From NCBI RefSeq assembly GCF_001639105.2, contig NZ_CP028903.1, forward strand, positions 977,954 to 1,014,288: DNA of 36,335 bases, given 5' to 3'. The DNA is from Azospirillum humicireducens (GTDB taxonomy: Bacteria; Pseudomonadota; Alphaproteobacteria; Azospirillales; Azospirillaceae). The number at the start of each line of letters is the position of its first letter. Positions within the stretch are counted from its first letter, which is position 1. A model generated the notes under the pieces. It did not search any database, was not told where the DNA came from, and saw only the letters and a list, made by a program, of their open reading frames with translations. This document shows, piece by piece, positions 24,454-33,549 of the stretch. The position numbers and the translations under genes were made by a program.

Positions 24454-25833
24454 ATGTCCGCTGAAGCCTCCATACCAACCGAGACGGCGGTTGACGGAAC
24501 GGCCACAAAGGCAGCATCCACCCAGGCGAAGCCGACGCATGTGCGCTACCTGATCGTGCTCATGCTGTTCATCCTGACCGCTGTGAACTATGCCGACCGC
24601 GCCACGCTGTCGATCGCCGGTCCCGCCGCCTCCAAGCAGCTCGGCCTCGACGCCGTCGCCATGGGATACGTCTTCTCCGCCTTCGGCTGGGCCTATGTGC
24701 TGGCCCAGCTTCCCGGCGGCTGGCTGCTCGACCGTTTCGGCTCCAAGACCATCTATTTCTTCAGCCTGATCACCTGGTCGATCTTCACCCTGATGCAGGG
24801 CTTCGTCGGCTTCCTCGGCGCCGGCACAGCCATCCTCGCGCTGTTCGCCCTGCGCTTCATGGTCGGCCTGACAGAAGCGCCGTCCTTCCCGGCGAACTCT
24901 CGCATCGTCTCCGCCTGGTTCCCGACGGCGGAACGCGGCACCGCCTCGGCCGTCTTCAATTCGGCGCAGTATTTCGCCACCGTGATCTTTGCCCCGCTGA
25001 TGGCCTGGATCACCGCAACCTACGGCTGGCAGTACGTCTTCTACGTCATGGGCGTGCTGGGCATCGTGCTCGGCTTCGTCTGGATGAAGGTTCTGTACAG
25101 CCCGAAGGACCACCCGCTCATCAACAAGGCCGAGCTCGATCACATCGAGCAGGGCGGCGGTCTGGTCGACATGGACAACGCCAAGAAGGCCAAGGCCAGC
25201 GGCGGTCCGAAGCTCGGCTACCTGAAGCAGCTGCTGTCCAACCGCATGCTGCTGGGCATCTACATCGGCCAATACGCCATCACCACACTGACCTACTTCT
25301 TCCTGACCTGGTTCCCGGTCTACCTCGTCCAGGGCCGCGGCATGACCATCCTGAAGGCCGGCCTGATCGCCTCGGTTCCCGCCATCGCCGGCTTCATCGG
25401 CGGCGTGCTGGGCGGCGTGATCTCCGACTGGCTGATCAAGAAGGGCTACTCGCTGTCCGTTGCCCGCAAGACGCCGATCGTGCTCGGCATGCTGATGTCG
25501 ATGAGCATGATCGCCTGCAACTACGTCGATGCCGAATGGCTGGTCGTCGCCATCATGGCGCTCGCCTTCTTCGGCAAGGGTGTCGGTGCGCTGGGCTGGG
25601 CCGTGGTGGCCGACACCTCGCCGAAGGAGATTGGCGGCTTGTCGGGTGCCCTGTTCAACACCTTCGGCAACACCGCCGGCATCACCACCCCGATCGTCAT
25701 CGGTTATCTGGTCGCCGCATCCGGTTCCTTCGACGGTGCGCTGATCTTCGTCGCCGCCAACGCCGCCGTCGCGATCCTCAGCTACCTGTTCATCGTCGGC
25801 GAGATCAAGCGCGTGGAACTCAAGAAGCTCTGA
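24454..25833 (+). CDS. gudP: MFS aldarate permease (GudP), module 2
   Basis: This 459-residue MFS permease of the GudP/GarP (anion:cation symporter) group has about 12 membrane segments. Markers: [43 protein letters not shown], and a central [20 protein letters not shown] 24454 is preferred over ATG 24448, because GGGAG at 24441-24445 is 8 bases from the former and 2 from the latter. It is directly followed by gudD, so D-glucarate is the likely substrate. It is paralogous with the module 1 permease but clearly diverged from it at both protein and DNA level, unlike the garR-gckA-garL cassette downstream. Confidence 0.9.
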   Translation: MSAEASIPTETAVDGTATKAASTQAKPTHVRYLIVLMLFILTAVNYADRATLSIAGPAASKQLGLDAVAMGYVFSAFGWAYVLAQLPGGWLLDRFGSKTIYFFSLITWSIFTLMQGFVGFLGAGTAILALFALRFMVGLTEAPSFPANSRIVSAWFPTAERGTASAVFNSAQYFATVIFAPLMAWITATYGWQYVFYVMGVLGIVLGFVWMKVLYSPKDHPLINKAELDHIEQGGGLVDMDNAKKAKASGGPKLGYLKQLLSNRMLLGIYIGQYAITTLTYFFLTWFPVYLVQGRGMTILKAGLIASVPAIAGFIGGVLGGVISDWLIKKGYSLSVARKTPIVLGMLMSMSMIACNYVDAEWLVVAIMALAFFGKGVGALGWAVVADTSPKEIGGLSGALFNTFGNTAGITTPIVIGYLVAASGSFDGALIFVAANAAVAILSYLFIVGEIKRVELKKL

Positions 25834-25930
25834 GCCGTCCGCGCCGGGACCCGATCCGCCCCCCTCATCACACGATCATCCGAAGCGGAGCGCGGCTCCA
25901 ATCGCCGCGCCCCTTCCCTGGAGACCCACC

Positions 25931-27265
25931 ATGGCTTCCCAATCCTCCCCCAAAGTCACCGAAATGCTGGTCGTGCCGGTCGCCGGCCATGACGGCATGC
26001 TGCTGAACCTGTCGGGCGCCCACGCCCCGTTCTTCACCCGCAACGTGGTGATCCTGAAGGACAGCGCCGGCCACACCGGCGTCGGCGAGGTCCCCGGCGG
26101 CGAGAAGATCCGCCAGACCCTGGAGGACGCCCGCGCCCTGGTGGTGGGCCAGCCGATCGGCGCCTTCAACAACATCCTGAACGCCGCCCGCAAGGCCTTC
26201 GCCGACCGAGACTCCGGCGGCCGCGGCCTGCAGACCTTCGACCTCCGCATCGCCATCCACGCCGTCACCGCTCTGGAAGCGGCGCTGCTCGACCTGCTGG
26301 GTCAGTTCCTGGAGGTTCCGGTCGCCGCACTGCTCGGCGAGGGCCAGCAGCGCGATGCGGTCGAGATGCTGGGCTACCTGTTCTATGTCGGCGACCGCAC
26401 CAAGACCGACCTGCCCTATCGCAGCGAACCCGATGCCAAGAACGACTGGTTCCGCCTGCGCCATGAGGTCGCCCTGACGCCTGAGGCGGTGATCCGGCTG
26501 GCCGAAGCCGCCCACGACCGCTACGGCTTCAACGACTTCAAGCTGAAGGGCGGCGTGCTGCGCGGCGAGGATGAAATCGAGGCGGTGACGGCGCTGGCCA
26601 AGCGCTTCCCGCAAGCGCGCATCACGCTCGACCCCAACGGCGCCTGGTCGCTGGAAGAGGCGATTCGCCTGTGCAAGGGCAAGGGCGACGTGCTGGCCTA
26701 TGCCGAGGATCCCTGCGGCGCCGAGAAGGGCTATTCGGGCCGCGAGGTGATGGCGGAGTTCCGCCGCGCCACCGGTCTGCCGACGGCGACCAACATGATC
26801 GCCACCGACTGGCGCCAGATGGGCCACGCCATCCAGCTGCAGTCGGTCGACATCCCGCTGGCCGACCCGCATTTCTGGACCATGCAGGGCTCCGTCCGCG
26901 TCGCCCAGATGTGCCATGAATGGGGCCTGACCTGGGGCTCGCACTCCAACAACCACTTCGACATCTCGCTGGCGATGTTCACCCACGTCGCCGCCGCGGC
27001 GCCGGGCAAGATCACCGCGATCGACACCCACTGGATCTGGCAGGACGGCCAGCGCCTGACCAAGGAGCCGTTCCAGATCAAGGGCGGTCTGGTCGCCGTG
27101 CCGCAGAAGCCGGGCCTGGGCGTCGAGATCGACATGGACCAGATGGCCAAGGCGCATGAGCTCTATAAGGACCATGGCCTGGGCGCCCGCGACGACGCCA
27201 TCGCCATGCAGTACCTGATCTCCGGCTGGACCTTCGACAACAAGCGCCCCTGCCTGGTGCGCTGA
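25931..27265 (+). CDS. gudD: D-glucarate dehydratase (GudD)
   Basis: This 444-residue enolase-superfamily enzyme converts D-glucarate to 5-keto-4-deoxy-D-glucarate. The catalytic and metal-binding set of glucarate dehydratase is visible at family-typical positions: K204 and K206 in FKLKGG, D234 and N236 in LDPNGAW, E259-D260 in YAEDPCG, N288 in TNMIATDW, and H338 with N340 in [10 protein letters not shown]. The length matches E. coli GudD (446). It follows gudP2 by 97 bp, with TGGAGA before ATG 25931, and precedes the second garR. Its product enters GarL. Confidence 0.95.
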   Translation: MASQSSPKVTEMLVVPVAGHDGMLLNLSGAHAPFFTRNVVILKDSAGHTGVGEVPGGEKIRQTLEDARALVVGQPIGAFNNILNAARKAFADRDSGGRGLQTFDLRIAIHAVTALEAALLDLLGQFLEVPVAALLGEGQQRDAVEMLGYLFYVGDRTKTDLPYRSEPDAKNDWFRLRHEVALTPEAVIRLAEAAHDRYGFNDFKLKGGVLRGEDEIEAVTALAKRFPQARITLDPNGAWSLEEAIRLCKGKGDVLAYAEDPCGAEKGYSGREVMAEFRRATGLPTATNMIATDWRQMGHAIQLQSVDIPLADPHFWTMQGSVRVAQMCHEWGLTWGSHSNNHFDISLAMFTHVAAAAPGKITAIDTHWIWQDGQRLTKEPFQIKGGLVAVPQKPGLGVEIDMDQMAKAHELYKDHGLGARDDAIAMQYLISGWTFDNKRPCLVR

Positions 27266-27272
27266 CTGTGGT

Positions 27273-27303
27273 GGGGCAGCACCGCCCGCAGGACTGCTGC
27301 CCC
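27273..27303 (+). terminator. hairpin between gudD and garR copy B
   Basis: GGGGCAGC (27273-27280) pairs with GCTGCCCC (27296-27303) around a 15-base loop. Only a mixed GCTCCTT follows, so it would be at most a partial terminator or an RNA-processing hairpin that tunes garR-gckA-garL relative to gudP-gudD. Confidence 0.4.
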
Positions 27304-27346
27304 GCTCCTTGCCTGAAACGACAAGACGTCACGAAAAGGAATTGAG

Positions 27347-28237
27347 ATGAGCAAGATCGGCTTTATCGGATTGGGTATCATGGGCGCGCCGATGGCGGGC
27401 CACTTGCAGGCGGCGGGCCACGCGCTGTTCGTCCACACTGTCGGCCCGGTGCCCAACGCCCTGACCGCCGGCGGTGCCGTGACCTGCGGCTCCGGCAAGG
27501 AAGTGGCGGAACAGGCCGAGATCGTCTTCATCATGGTCCCCGACACCCCGGACGTCGAAAAGGTCCTGTTCAGCGCCGGCGGCGTCGCCGAAGGCTTGAG
27601 CGCCGGCAAGATCGTGGTGGACATGTCCTCCATCTCCCCGGTCGCCACCAAGGACTTCGCCCGCCGCGTCAACGAGTTGGGCTGCGACTATCTCGACGCA
27701 CCGGTGTCGGGCGGGGAGGTCGGCGCCAAGGCAGCTTCCCTCACCATCATGGTCGGCGGGCCGGAGAAAGCCTTCGCCACCGTCAAGCCGCTGTTCGAGC
27801 TGATGGGCAAGAACATCACCCTGGTCGGCGGCAACGGCGACGGCCAGACCACCAAGGTCGCCAACCAGATCATCGTCGCGCTGACCATCGAGGCGGTCGG
27901 CGAGGCCCTGCTGCTCGCCGCCAAGGCCGGCGCCGATCCCGCCAAGGTCCGTCAGGCCCTGATGGGCGGCTTCGCCAACTCCCGCATCCTCGAGGTCCAT
28001 GGCGACCGCATGGTCAAGCGCACCTTCGATCCGGGCTTCCGCATCGAGCTGCACCAGAAGGACCTCAACCTCGCGCTCGCCACCGCCCGCTCGCTCGGCG
28101 TCAGCCTGCCCAACACCGCAACCGCCCAGGAACTGTTCAACGCCTGCGCCGCCAACGGCGGCAAGGCCTGGGACCATTCCGGCATGGTCCGCGCCCTGGA
28201 AATGCTCGCCAACTTCGAGATCGGCCAGAAGGTCTGA
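27347..28237 (+). CDS. garR: tartronate semialdehyde reductase (GarR), copy B
   Basis: This 296-residue NAD(P)H-dependent reductase gives D-glycerate. Its protein sequence is identical to copy A at 15526, including the Rossmann GLGIMG, the SGG motif at 121-123 and catalytic K170. The upstream region is unrelated to that of copy A and brings its own ribosome binding site, AAAGGA (27335-27340). It serves the glucarate operon, 81 bases after gudD. Confidence 0.94.
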   Translation: MSKIGFIGLGIMGAPMAGHLQAAGHALFVHTVGPVPNALTAGGAVTCGSGKEVAEQAEIVFIMVPDTPDVEKVLFSAGGVAEGLSAGKIVVDMSSISPVATKDFARRVNELGCDYLDAPVSGGEVGAKAASLTIMVGGPEKAFATVKPLFELMGKNITLVGGNGDGQTTKVANQIIVALTIEAVGEALLLAAKAGADPAKVRQALMGGFANSRILEVHGDRMVKRTFDPGFRIELHQKDLNLALATARSLGVSLPNTATAQELFNACAANGGKAWDHSGMVRALEMLANFEIGQKV

Positions 28238-28267
28238 ACTGAAGGCCTGAGAAGGGAGGCTCGTTCC

Positions 28268-29554
28268 ATGTCGACCGTTCCGCGCGACCTGCTGCGCCAG
28301 ATGTTCGAGGCCGCAATCGCCGCCGCCCAGCCGGCGCTGTGCGTGCCGGCCAACCTGCCTGAGCCCCCCAAGGGCCGGCTGGTGGTGATCGGCGCCGGCA
28401 AGGCCTCGGCGGCGATGGCGCGGGCGGTCGAGGACCATTGGCCGGGAGACCTCTCCGGGCTGGTGGTCACCCGCTACGGCTATGCGGTGCCGTGTGAGCG
28501 CATCGGGATCGTCGAGGCCGCCCACCCGGTGCCCGACGCCGCCGGGCTGGCGGCGGCCGAGCGCATCCGCGCCCTGGTCTCCGGCCTCGGCGCGGACGAT
28601 CTGGTGCTGTGCCTGATCTCCGGCGGCGGCTCGGCGCTCCTGGCGTTGCCGCTGGACGGCGTGACGCTGGAGGACAAGCAGGCGGTCAACCGCGCCCTGC
28701 TCGCCTCCGGCGCCACGATTTCCGAGATGAACTGCGTGCGCCGCCACCTGTCGGCGGTGAAGGGCGGCCGGCTCGCCGCCGCCTGCGCCCCGGCACGGGT
28801 GCTGACCCTGCTGCTGTCCGACGTGCCCGGCGACAACCCGATGGACATTGCGTCGGGGCCCACCGTCGGCGATCCCACCAGCTGCGCCGACGCGCTGGCC
28901 ATCCTCCGCCGCTACGGCATCGACGTGCCGCCCGCGGTGCTGGACGTGCTGGAAAGCGGGCGCGGCGAAAGCGTCAAGCCGGACGACCCGCGGCTGGCGG
29001 GCTGCGAGGCCCGCCTGATCGCCACGCCGCAGATGGCGCTGGAGGCCGCCGCCGCCGTCGCCCGCGAGGCCGGCTATCCGGTCCACATCCTGAGCGACCG
29101 CATCGAAGGCGAGGCGCGCGACGTCGGCAAGGTGCTGGGCGGCCTCGCCCTGCAGGTGGCCGACCGTGCCCAGCCCTTCACCGCGCCCTGCATCCTGCTG
29201 TCGGGCGGCGAGACCACGGTGACGGTGCGCGGTGGGGGCCGCGGCGGCCGCAATGTGGAGTTCCTGCTGTCGCTCGCCATCGCGCTGGACGGCCATGCGG
29301 CCATCCACGCCATCGCCGGCGACACCGACGGGGTGGACGGGCAGGAGGAGATCGCCGGCGCCGTCATCGGCCCCGACACGCTGGCCCGGGCCTGGAACCT
29401 CGGCCTCAAGCCGCGCGACAGCCTGGCCGACAACGACGGCCACGGCTTCTTCGAGGCGCTGGGCGACGGCGTGGTGACCGGCCCGACCCTGACCAATGTC
29501 AATGATTTCCGCGCGATCCTGATCGGCGCGCCGAGCCATGAGGTAAAGCCATGA
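28268..29554 (+). CDS. gckA: glycerate 2-kinase (MOFRL family), copy B
   Basis: This 428-residue glycerate 2-kinase is identical to copy A except V224 (L in A) and N377 (T in A). All the motifs noted for copy A (GAGKAS, SGGGSALL, the MOFRL-type C-terminal GGETTV and GDTDGVDG) are unchanged. It is preceded by the same 30-bp spacer with AAGGGAGG and overlaps garL by 4 bases. It makes 2-phosphoglycerate, which enters lower glycolysis two steps above pyruvate. Confidence 0.93.
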   Translation: MSTVPRDLLRQMFEAAIAAAQPALCVPANLPEPPKGRLVVIGAGKASAAMARAVEDHWPGDLSGLVVTRYGYAVPCERIGIVEAAHPVPDAAGLAAAERIRALVSGLGADDLVLCLISGGGSALLALPLDGVTLEDKQAVNRALLASGATISEMNCVRRHLSAVKGGRLAAACAPARVLTLLLSDVPGDNPMDIASGPTVGDPTSCADALAILRRYGIDVPPAVLDVLESGRGESVKPDDPRLAGCEARLIATPQMALEAAAAVAREAGYPVHILSDRIEGEARDVGKVLGGLALQVADRAQPFTAPCILLSGGETTVTVRGGGRGGRNVEFLLSLAIALDGHAAIHAIAGDTDGVDGQEEIAGAVIGPDTLARAWNLGLKPRDSLADNDGHGFFEALGDGVVTGPTLTNVNDFRAILIGAPSHEVKP

Positions 29555-30324
29555 CCATTCCCCAGAATAGCTTCAAGCGCGCGCTGGACGCCGGCCACCT
29601 GCAGATCGGCCTGTGGTCGATCCTGTCGAGCCATGTGACGGTGGAGATCATCGCCGGCTCCGGCTTCGACTGGCTGGTGCTGGACACCGAGCATTCGCCC
29701 AACGAGCTGCCGATGGTCTACAGCCAGCTGCAGGCTGCGGCGGCCGGCGGACGGGCACATCCGGTGGTGCGGGTGCCATGGAACGACATGGTGACGCTGA
29801 AGCGCTACCTGGACATCGGCGTGCAGTCCTTCCTCATCCCCTATGTGGAGAGCGCGGAGGAGGCGGCCAACGCGGTCGCCTACACCCGCTATCCGCCGCA
29901 TGGCGTGCGCGGCTATTCGGCCGCGCCGCGGGCGAGCGGCTTCGGCCGGATCAAGGACTATCCGCAGCTGTGCGAGGCGGAGCTTGCGGTCCTGGTGCAG
30001 GTGGAAAGCCGCCGTGGCCTCGACAACATCGAGGAGATCGCGGCGGTCGAGGGGGTGACGGGCGTGTTCATCGGCCCCGGCGACCTGGCGGCGGCGCTGG
30101 GCCATGTCGGCAATCCCAAGCACCCGGAGGTGCAGGCGGCGATCGAGAACGCAATCGCCCGCATCCGCGCCTGCGGCAAGCCGGCCGGCATCCTGTCGGC
30201 CGACGAGGCGCTCGCCAGGCGCTACATCGAGCTGGGCTGTACCTTCGTCGCCGTCGGATCCGACCTCGGCATCCTTGCCCGCACCTCCGAACAGCTCGCC
30301 GCAAAGTTCAAGACGAACGCCTGA
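29551..30324 (+). CDS. garL: 5-keto-4-deoxy-D-glucarate aldolase (GarL), copy B
   Basis: This 257-residue aldolase differs from copy A only at N200 (D in A) and R223 (K in A). Neither change touches the metal ligands or the GVRG loop. It is the last gene of the glucarate operon and is followed 54 bp later by a strong intrinsic terminator. With GudD, GarR and GckA it completes conversion of glucarate to pyruvate plus 2-phosphoglycerate. Confidence 0.92.
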   Translation: MTIPQNSFKRALDAGHLQIGLWSILSSHVTVEIIAGSGFDWLVLDTEHSPNELPMVYSQLQAAAAGGRAHPVVRVPWNDMVTLKRYLDIGVQSFLIPYVESAEEAANAVAYTRYPPHGVRGYSAAPRASGFGRIKDYPQLCEAELAVLVQVESRRGLDNIEEIAAVEGVTGVFIGPGDLAAALGHVGNPKHPEVQAAIENAIARIRACGKPAGILSADEALARRYIELGCTFVAVGSDLGILARTSEQLAAKFKTNA

Positions 30325-30378
30325 TATCGAAGCCGTCTGCAAGACGGGCGAAGACTCTCCAGTTTTTAAAGTGATGGT

Positions 30379-30420
30379 GGCCCTGCGGACAAAACAACGT
30401 CCGCAGGGCCAAAATTTTTC
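30379..30420 (+). terminator. intrinsic terminator of the gudP2-garL operon
   Basis: A perfect 12-bp GC-rich stem, GGCCCTGCGGAC (30379-30390) with GTCCGCAGGGCC (30399-30410), encloses an 8-base A-rich loop and is followed by AAAATTTTT. This is a textbook rho-independent terminator that may also work leftward. It separates module 2 from the por operon. Confidence 0.92.
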
Positions 30421-30590
30421 ATGCGCGATTGAGGCTTCAGACACTGCCTCACGCCGATGCGGTCTAGGCTTGATGCCTCTCCCACCAAAGACCGAAAAGA
30501 TGGTTGACCTCGAATACCGGCGTCGCGACAGGTGGTCGCACCACTACGCCTTCGGCTCATTTTCGCCTTCTGTCTTGGATACAAGGGCGC

Positions 30591-30596
30591 TAATAC
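30591..30596 (+). promoter_or_regulatory. candidate -10 element of the por promoter
   Basis: TAATAC lies 7 bp before the operator at 30603, which would place the transcription start inside the operator. The -35 at 17-bp spacing (TTCTGT, 30568-30573) is weak. Confidence 0.4.
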
Positions 30597-30602
30597 TGTT
30601 GA

Positions 30603-30616
30603 TGACAGCGCTGTCA
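30603..30616. promoter_or_regulatory. perfect LacI-type operator TGACAGCGCTGTCA at por
   Basis: This is the perfect palindrome, identical to those at 22347, 23938 and 35618. It lies 65 bp upstream of the porG start codon and just after a -10-like element. This is the clearest sequence link between the pyruvate oxidoreductase operon and the aldarate modules. Confidence 0.8.
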
Positions 30617-30680
30617 TAACGGTTGTCCGCAGATTCCGTTTCCTGTGCGCGTGTCTGAACCTTCTTCAAGGAAACAGCCG

Positions 30681-31238
30681 ATGTTCCAGGTTCGCATCCA
30701 CGGCCGTGGAGGACAAGGGGCGGTCACGGCCGCCGAAATGCTGTCCGTTGCGGCTTTCAAAGAGGGCCGCCATGCCCAGGCCTTCCCCAGTTTCGGATCG
30801 GAGCGTACCGGTGCGCCGGTGGTCTCCTTCTGCCGGATCGACGACAGGGAAATCCGTCTGCGCGAGCCGGTGCTGTCACCCGACGCGCTGATCGTCCAGG
30901 ATCCCACGCTGTTCCAGACGGTCGATGTCTTCCAAGGCCTGCCCGCCAACGGCTTTGTGCTGATCAACTCGCCGCGCAGACTGGATGAGCTGCATCTGGA
31001 CGGCGTTCTCGGCCGCCTTCCGCCGGGTCATGCACGCTGCGTTCCGGCCGGTGAACTGGCGAGGCTGCATGTCGGCCGCCCCCTGCCTAATGCTGCGCTG
31101 CTTGGCGGCTTCGCCGCAATGACCGGATTGATCCGGCTGGAGTCGGTGCTTGCCGCCATCCGCGAGGCTTTCCCCGGCCGCATCGGCGAGGCGAATGCCA
31201 ACGCAGCGGCTGCGGCTTTTGAACACTGCCTCGCCTGA
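30681..31238 (+). CDS. porG: 2-oxoacid:ferredoxin oxidoreductase gamma subunit (PorG)
   Basis: This 185-residue gamma subunit of a pyruvate:ferredoxin oxidoreductase-type enzyme has the family fingerprint RIHGRGGQGAVTAAEML at residues 4-20, followed by FPSFGSERTGAPV. ATG 30681 has CAAGGA upstream and gives the standard N-terminus; the longer frame adds 12 unrelated residues. It is followed by porA, porB and a flavin/ferredoxin subunit, with gaps of 16 bases or an overlap. The complex decarboxylates a 2-oxoacid to acyl-CoA and passes electrons to ferredoxin. The substrate is assigned as pyruvate mainly from the beta subunit and context. Confidence 0.9.
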   Translation: MFQVRIHGRGGQGAVTAAEMLSVAAFKEGRHAQAFPSFGSERTGAPVVSFCRIDDREIRLREPVLSPDALIVQDPTLFQTVDVFQGLPANGFVLINSPRRLDELHLDGVLGRLPPGHARCVPAGELARLHVGRPLPNAALLGGFAAMTGLIRLESVLAAIREAFPGRIGEANANAAAAAFEHCLA

Positions 31239-31254
31239 GGCGGGAGGAGTTTCC

Positions 31255-32502
31255 ATGCTGAAGCAGATCGAAGGCAGCCGGGCCATGGCCGAGGCTATCG
31301 CCTTGTGCCGGCCGGAGGTCATCTGCGCCTATCCGATCACGCCGCAGACCCACATCGTCGAGGGGCTGGCGGAACTGGTGCGTGACGGGCGCCTGACCGG
31401 CTGCGAATACCTGAACGTCGAATCCGAGTTCGCCGCGCTGTCGGTCGCAATCGGCTCGTCGGCGGCAGGCGCCCGCACCTACACCGCCACATCCAGCCAA
31501 GGGCTGCTGTTCATGATGGAGGCGGTCTACAACGCTTCCGGCCTCGGGCTGCCGATCGTGATGACGCTCGGCAACCGCGCGATCGGCGCGCCGATCAACA
31601 TCTGGAACGACCATTCCGATGCGATGGCCGTGCGCGACGCCGGCTGGATCATGCTGTTCGCGGAGACCAACCAGGAGGCGGTCGATCTTCACATCCAGGC
31701 ATTCCGCCTTGCCGAAGAACTCTCCTGCCCGGTGATGGTCAATGTCGACGGCTTCATCCTGACCCACGCGGTCGAACGGGTGGACGTGCCGGAGCAGATC
31801 CAGGTCGACACCTTCCTGCCGCCCTTCGAACCGGTGCAGGTCCTCGACCCCCGCGATCCGGTGTCGATCGGCGCGATGGTGGGGCCGGAAGCCTTCACGG
31901 AAGTGCGCTATCTCGCCCATCACAAGCAGATGCTGGCGCTCGACGCCATCCCGCGCATCGCCGCGGAGTTCAAGGGCGTCTTCGGCCGTGAGTCCGGTGG
32001 CTTGCTGCGCGGCTACCGGATGGAGGATGCCGATACGGTCGTCGTCGCGATGGGGTCGGTGATGGGCACCATCAAGGACACCATCGACGAGATGCGGGAC
32101 CAGGGCCACGCGGTGGGCGCCCTCCATATCGGATCCTTCCGCCCCTTCCCGCTTGAAGAGGTGCGCAGCGCCCTGCTCCCCGCCAAACGGGTCGTCGTGC
32201 TGGAGAAGAATCTGGCGATCGGCATGGGCGGCGTCCTGGCAAGCCATGTCCGCATGGCGTTGCGCGGGCACGGCAACCGCGTCCATACGCTGGTCGCCGG
32301 GCTCGGCGGACGGCCCATCACCCGCGCATCGCTGTCGCGGTTCCTGGCCGTGGTGGAGCAGGAGCCGCACAACACACTCCATTTCCTGGACCTCAATACC
32401 GAGGTTGTCGAGGCCGAGATCGCGCGGATGGCACAGACGCGGCGCAGCGGCCCGATCGCCGAGAACGTCCTGCGCCGGATGGGCGCAGGCGGTCTGCTGT
32501 AA
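31255..32502 (+). CDS. porA: 2-oxoacid:ferredoxin oxidoreductase alpha subunit (PorA)
   Basis: This 415-residue alpha subunit has YPITPQT at residues 26-32 (thiamine-diphosphate pyrimidine domain), the catalytic-type Glu in NVESEFAALS, and TATSSQGLLFMMEA. The C-terminal transketolase-C-like domain carries GSVMGTIKDTIDEMR and VVVLEKNLAIGMGG. A GGGAGGAG site lies just before ATG 31255. The overall pattern is that of archaeal/anaerobe PorA, not of the two-subunit indolepyruvate enzyme. It forms the active site together with PorB. Confidence 0.92.
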   Translation: MLKQIEGSRAMAEAIALCRPEVICAYPITPQTHIVEGLAELVRDGRLTGCEYLNVESEFAALSVAIGSSAAGARTYTATSSQGLLFMMEAVYNASGLGLPIVMTLGNRAIGAPINIWNDHSDAMAVRDAGWIMLFAETNQEAVDLHIQAFRLAEELSCPVMVNVDGFILTHAVERVDVPEQIQVDTFLPPFEPVQVLDPRDPVSIGAMVGPEAFTEVRYLAHHKQMLALDAIPRIAAEFKGVFGRESGGLLRGYRMEDADTVVVAMGSVMGTIKDTIDEMRDQGHAVGALHIGSFRPFPLEEVRSALLPAKRVVVLEKNLAIGMGGVLASHVRMALRGHGNRVHTLVAGLGGRPITRASLSRFLAVVEQEPHNTLHFLDLNTEVVEAEIARMAQTRRSGPIAENVLRRMGAGGLL

Positions 32503-32514
32503 CGGAGGACTGCC

Positions 32515-33549
32515 ATGCCGCAAACCGGCCCATCCCAGACCGTCAAGTTCTACCAGACCGGCACCCTGACCGTCGGCAATCGCCTGCTCGATCCGGCGTC
32601 GCGCACGGTGCAGTCGTCGGAAAGCCGCAGCAACGCCATCACCTGCGGCCACCGCGCCTGCCAGGGCTGCGGCGAGGCGCTCGGTGCACGCTATGCTGTC
32701 GATGCCGCCATGCGTGCGGCCAACTCCCAACTCGTCTGCGTCAACGCGACCGGCTGCCTGGAGGTGTTCACCACGCCCTATCCGGAGACCTCCTGGCAGG
32801 TGCCGTGGCTCCATTCGCTGTTCGGCAACGCCGCGGCGGTCGCGGCCGGCGTCGCCGCAGCGATGCGGGTCAAGGGACGGCAGGAGGTTCGCGTCCTCGC
32901 CCAGGGCGGCGACGGCGGCACCACCGACATCGGCTTCGGCTGCCTGTCGGGCATGTTCGAGCGGAACGACGACGTACTGTATGTCTGCTACGACAACCAG
33001 GCCTACATGAACACCGGCGTACAACGCTCGTCGGCCACGCCGCCGACCGCCCGGACGGCAACCACACCCGTGGCTGAAGATGCCCCCGGCAATGTCTTCG
33101 GCACCGGCAAGAACGTGCCGCTGATTGCCATGGCGCACAACATTCCCTATGTCGCCACCGCCTCCGTCGCCGACCTGCACGATCTGGAGGCCAAGGTGAA
33201 CCGGGCGATGTCGCTGCGCGGCGCCCGCTACCTCCACGTCCTGGTGCCCTGCCCGCTCGGCTGGGGCTCGGCCAGCCACGACACCATCCGGCTCGCCCGG
33301 TTGGCGGTCGAATGCGGCCTGTTCCCGCTGTTCGAGGCGGAGCATGGGGAGATCACCGCTACCAAACCCATCCGCCGCCGGGTGCCGGTGGAGGAGTATC
33401 TGCGACCGCAGCGCCGCTTCGCCCACCTGTTCCGCCCGGATGCTCCGCACGCCGGCGAGGCGCTTGCCCGCATCCAGGCGATGGCGGACGCCAACATCCG
33501 CCGCTTCGACCTGCTGCGCATGTCCGATGACCGGAAGGAGACCGCGTGA
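32515..33549 (+). CDS. porB: 2-oxoacid:ferredoxin oxidoreductase beta subunit (PorB)
   Basis: This 344-residue beta subunit binds thiamine diphosphate and one [4Fe-4S] cluster. Cluster cysteines are seen in CQGCGEALG (C49, C52) and downstream (C75 or C81). The ThDP-Mg motif runs from GGDGGTTDIG (131-140) to NQAYMNTG (161-168). TGCLEVFTTPYPETSW and PWLHSLFGNAAAVA are characteristic of pyruvate-type enzymes, which supports pyruvate as substrate. GGAGG precedes ATG 32515, and the stop overlaps the next start. Oxygen sensitivity is expected from the family, which fits a microaerophile. Confidence 0.92.
   Translation: MPQTGPSQTVKFYQTGTLTVGNRLLDPASRTVQSSESRSNAITCGHRACQGCGEALGARYAVDAAMRAANSQLVCVNATGCLEVFTTPYPETSWQVPWLHSLFGNAAAVAAGVAAAMRVKGRQEVRVLAQGGDGGTTDIGFGCLSGMFERNDDVLYVCYDNQAYMNTGVQRSSATPPTARTATTPVAEDAPGNVFGTGKNVPLIAMAHNIPYVATASVADLHDLEAKVNRAMSLRGARYLHVLVPCPLGWGSASHDTIRLARLAVECGLFPLFEAEHGEITATKPIRRRVPVEEYLRPQRRFAHLFRPDAPHAGEALARIQAMADANIRRFDLLRMSDDRKETA

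Larger units (their letters stand above)
27347..30324 (+). repeat. 2978-bp garR-gckA-garL duplication, copy B
   Basis: This is the direct repeat of 15526-18503, the same length without gaps. Its borders coincide with the garR start codon and the garL stop codon. The two copies are 11821 bp apart in the same orientation, so recombination between them would delete module 2's lacI, gudP and gudD along with pyk and garD. Confidence 0.95.
30325..30680. promoter_or_regulatory. intergenic region garL-B / porG
   Basis: This 356-bp gap without a supported gene contains the terminator of the gudP2-garL operon (30379-30420). It also contains a perfect LacI-type operator and -10 element for the por operon (30591-30616). 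I recognise nothing in 30421-30566. Confidence 0.6.

Noticed and set aside
15526..30324. Composite transposon explanation for the garR-gckA-garL duplication
   Set aside because: No terminal repeats, target duplications or transposase genes border either copy; the borders coincide with codons instead.
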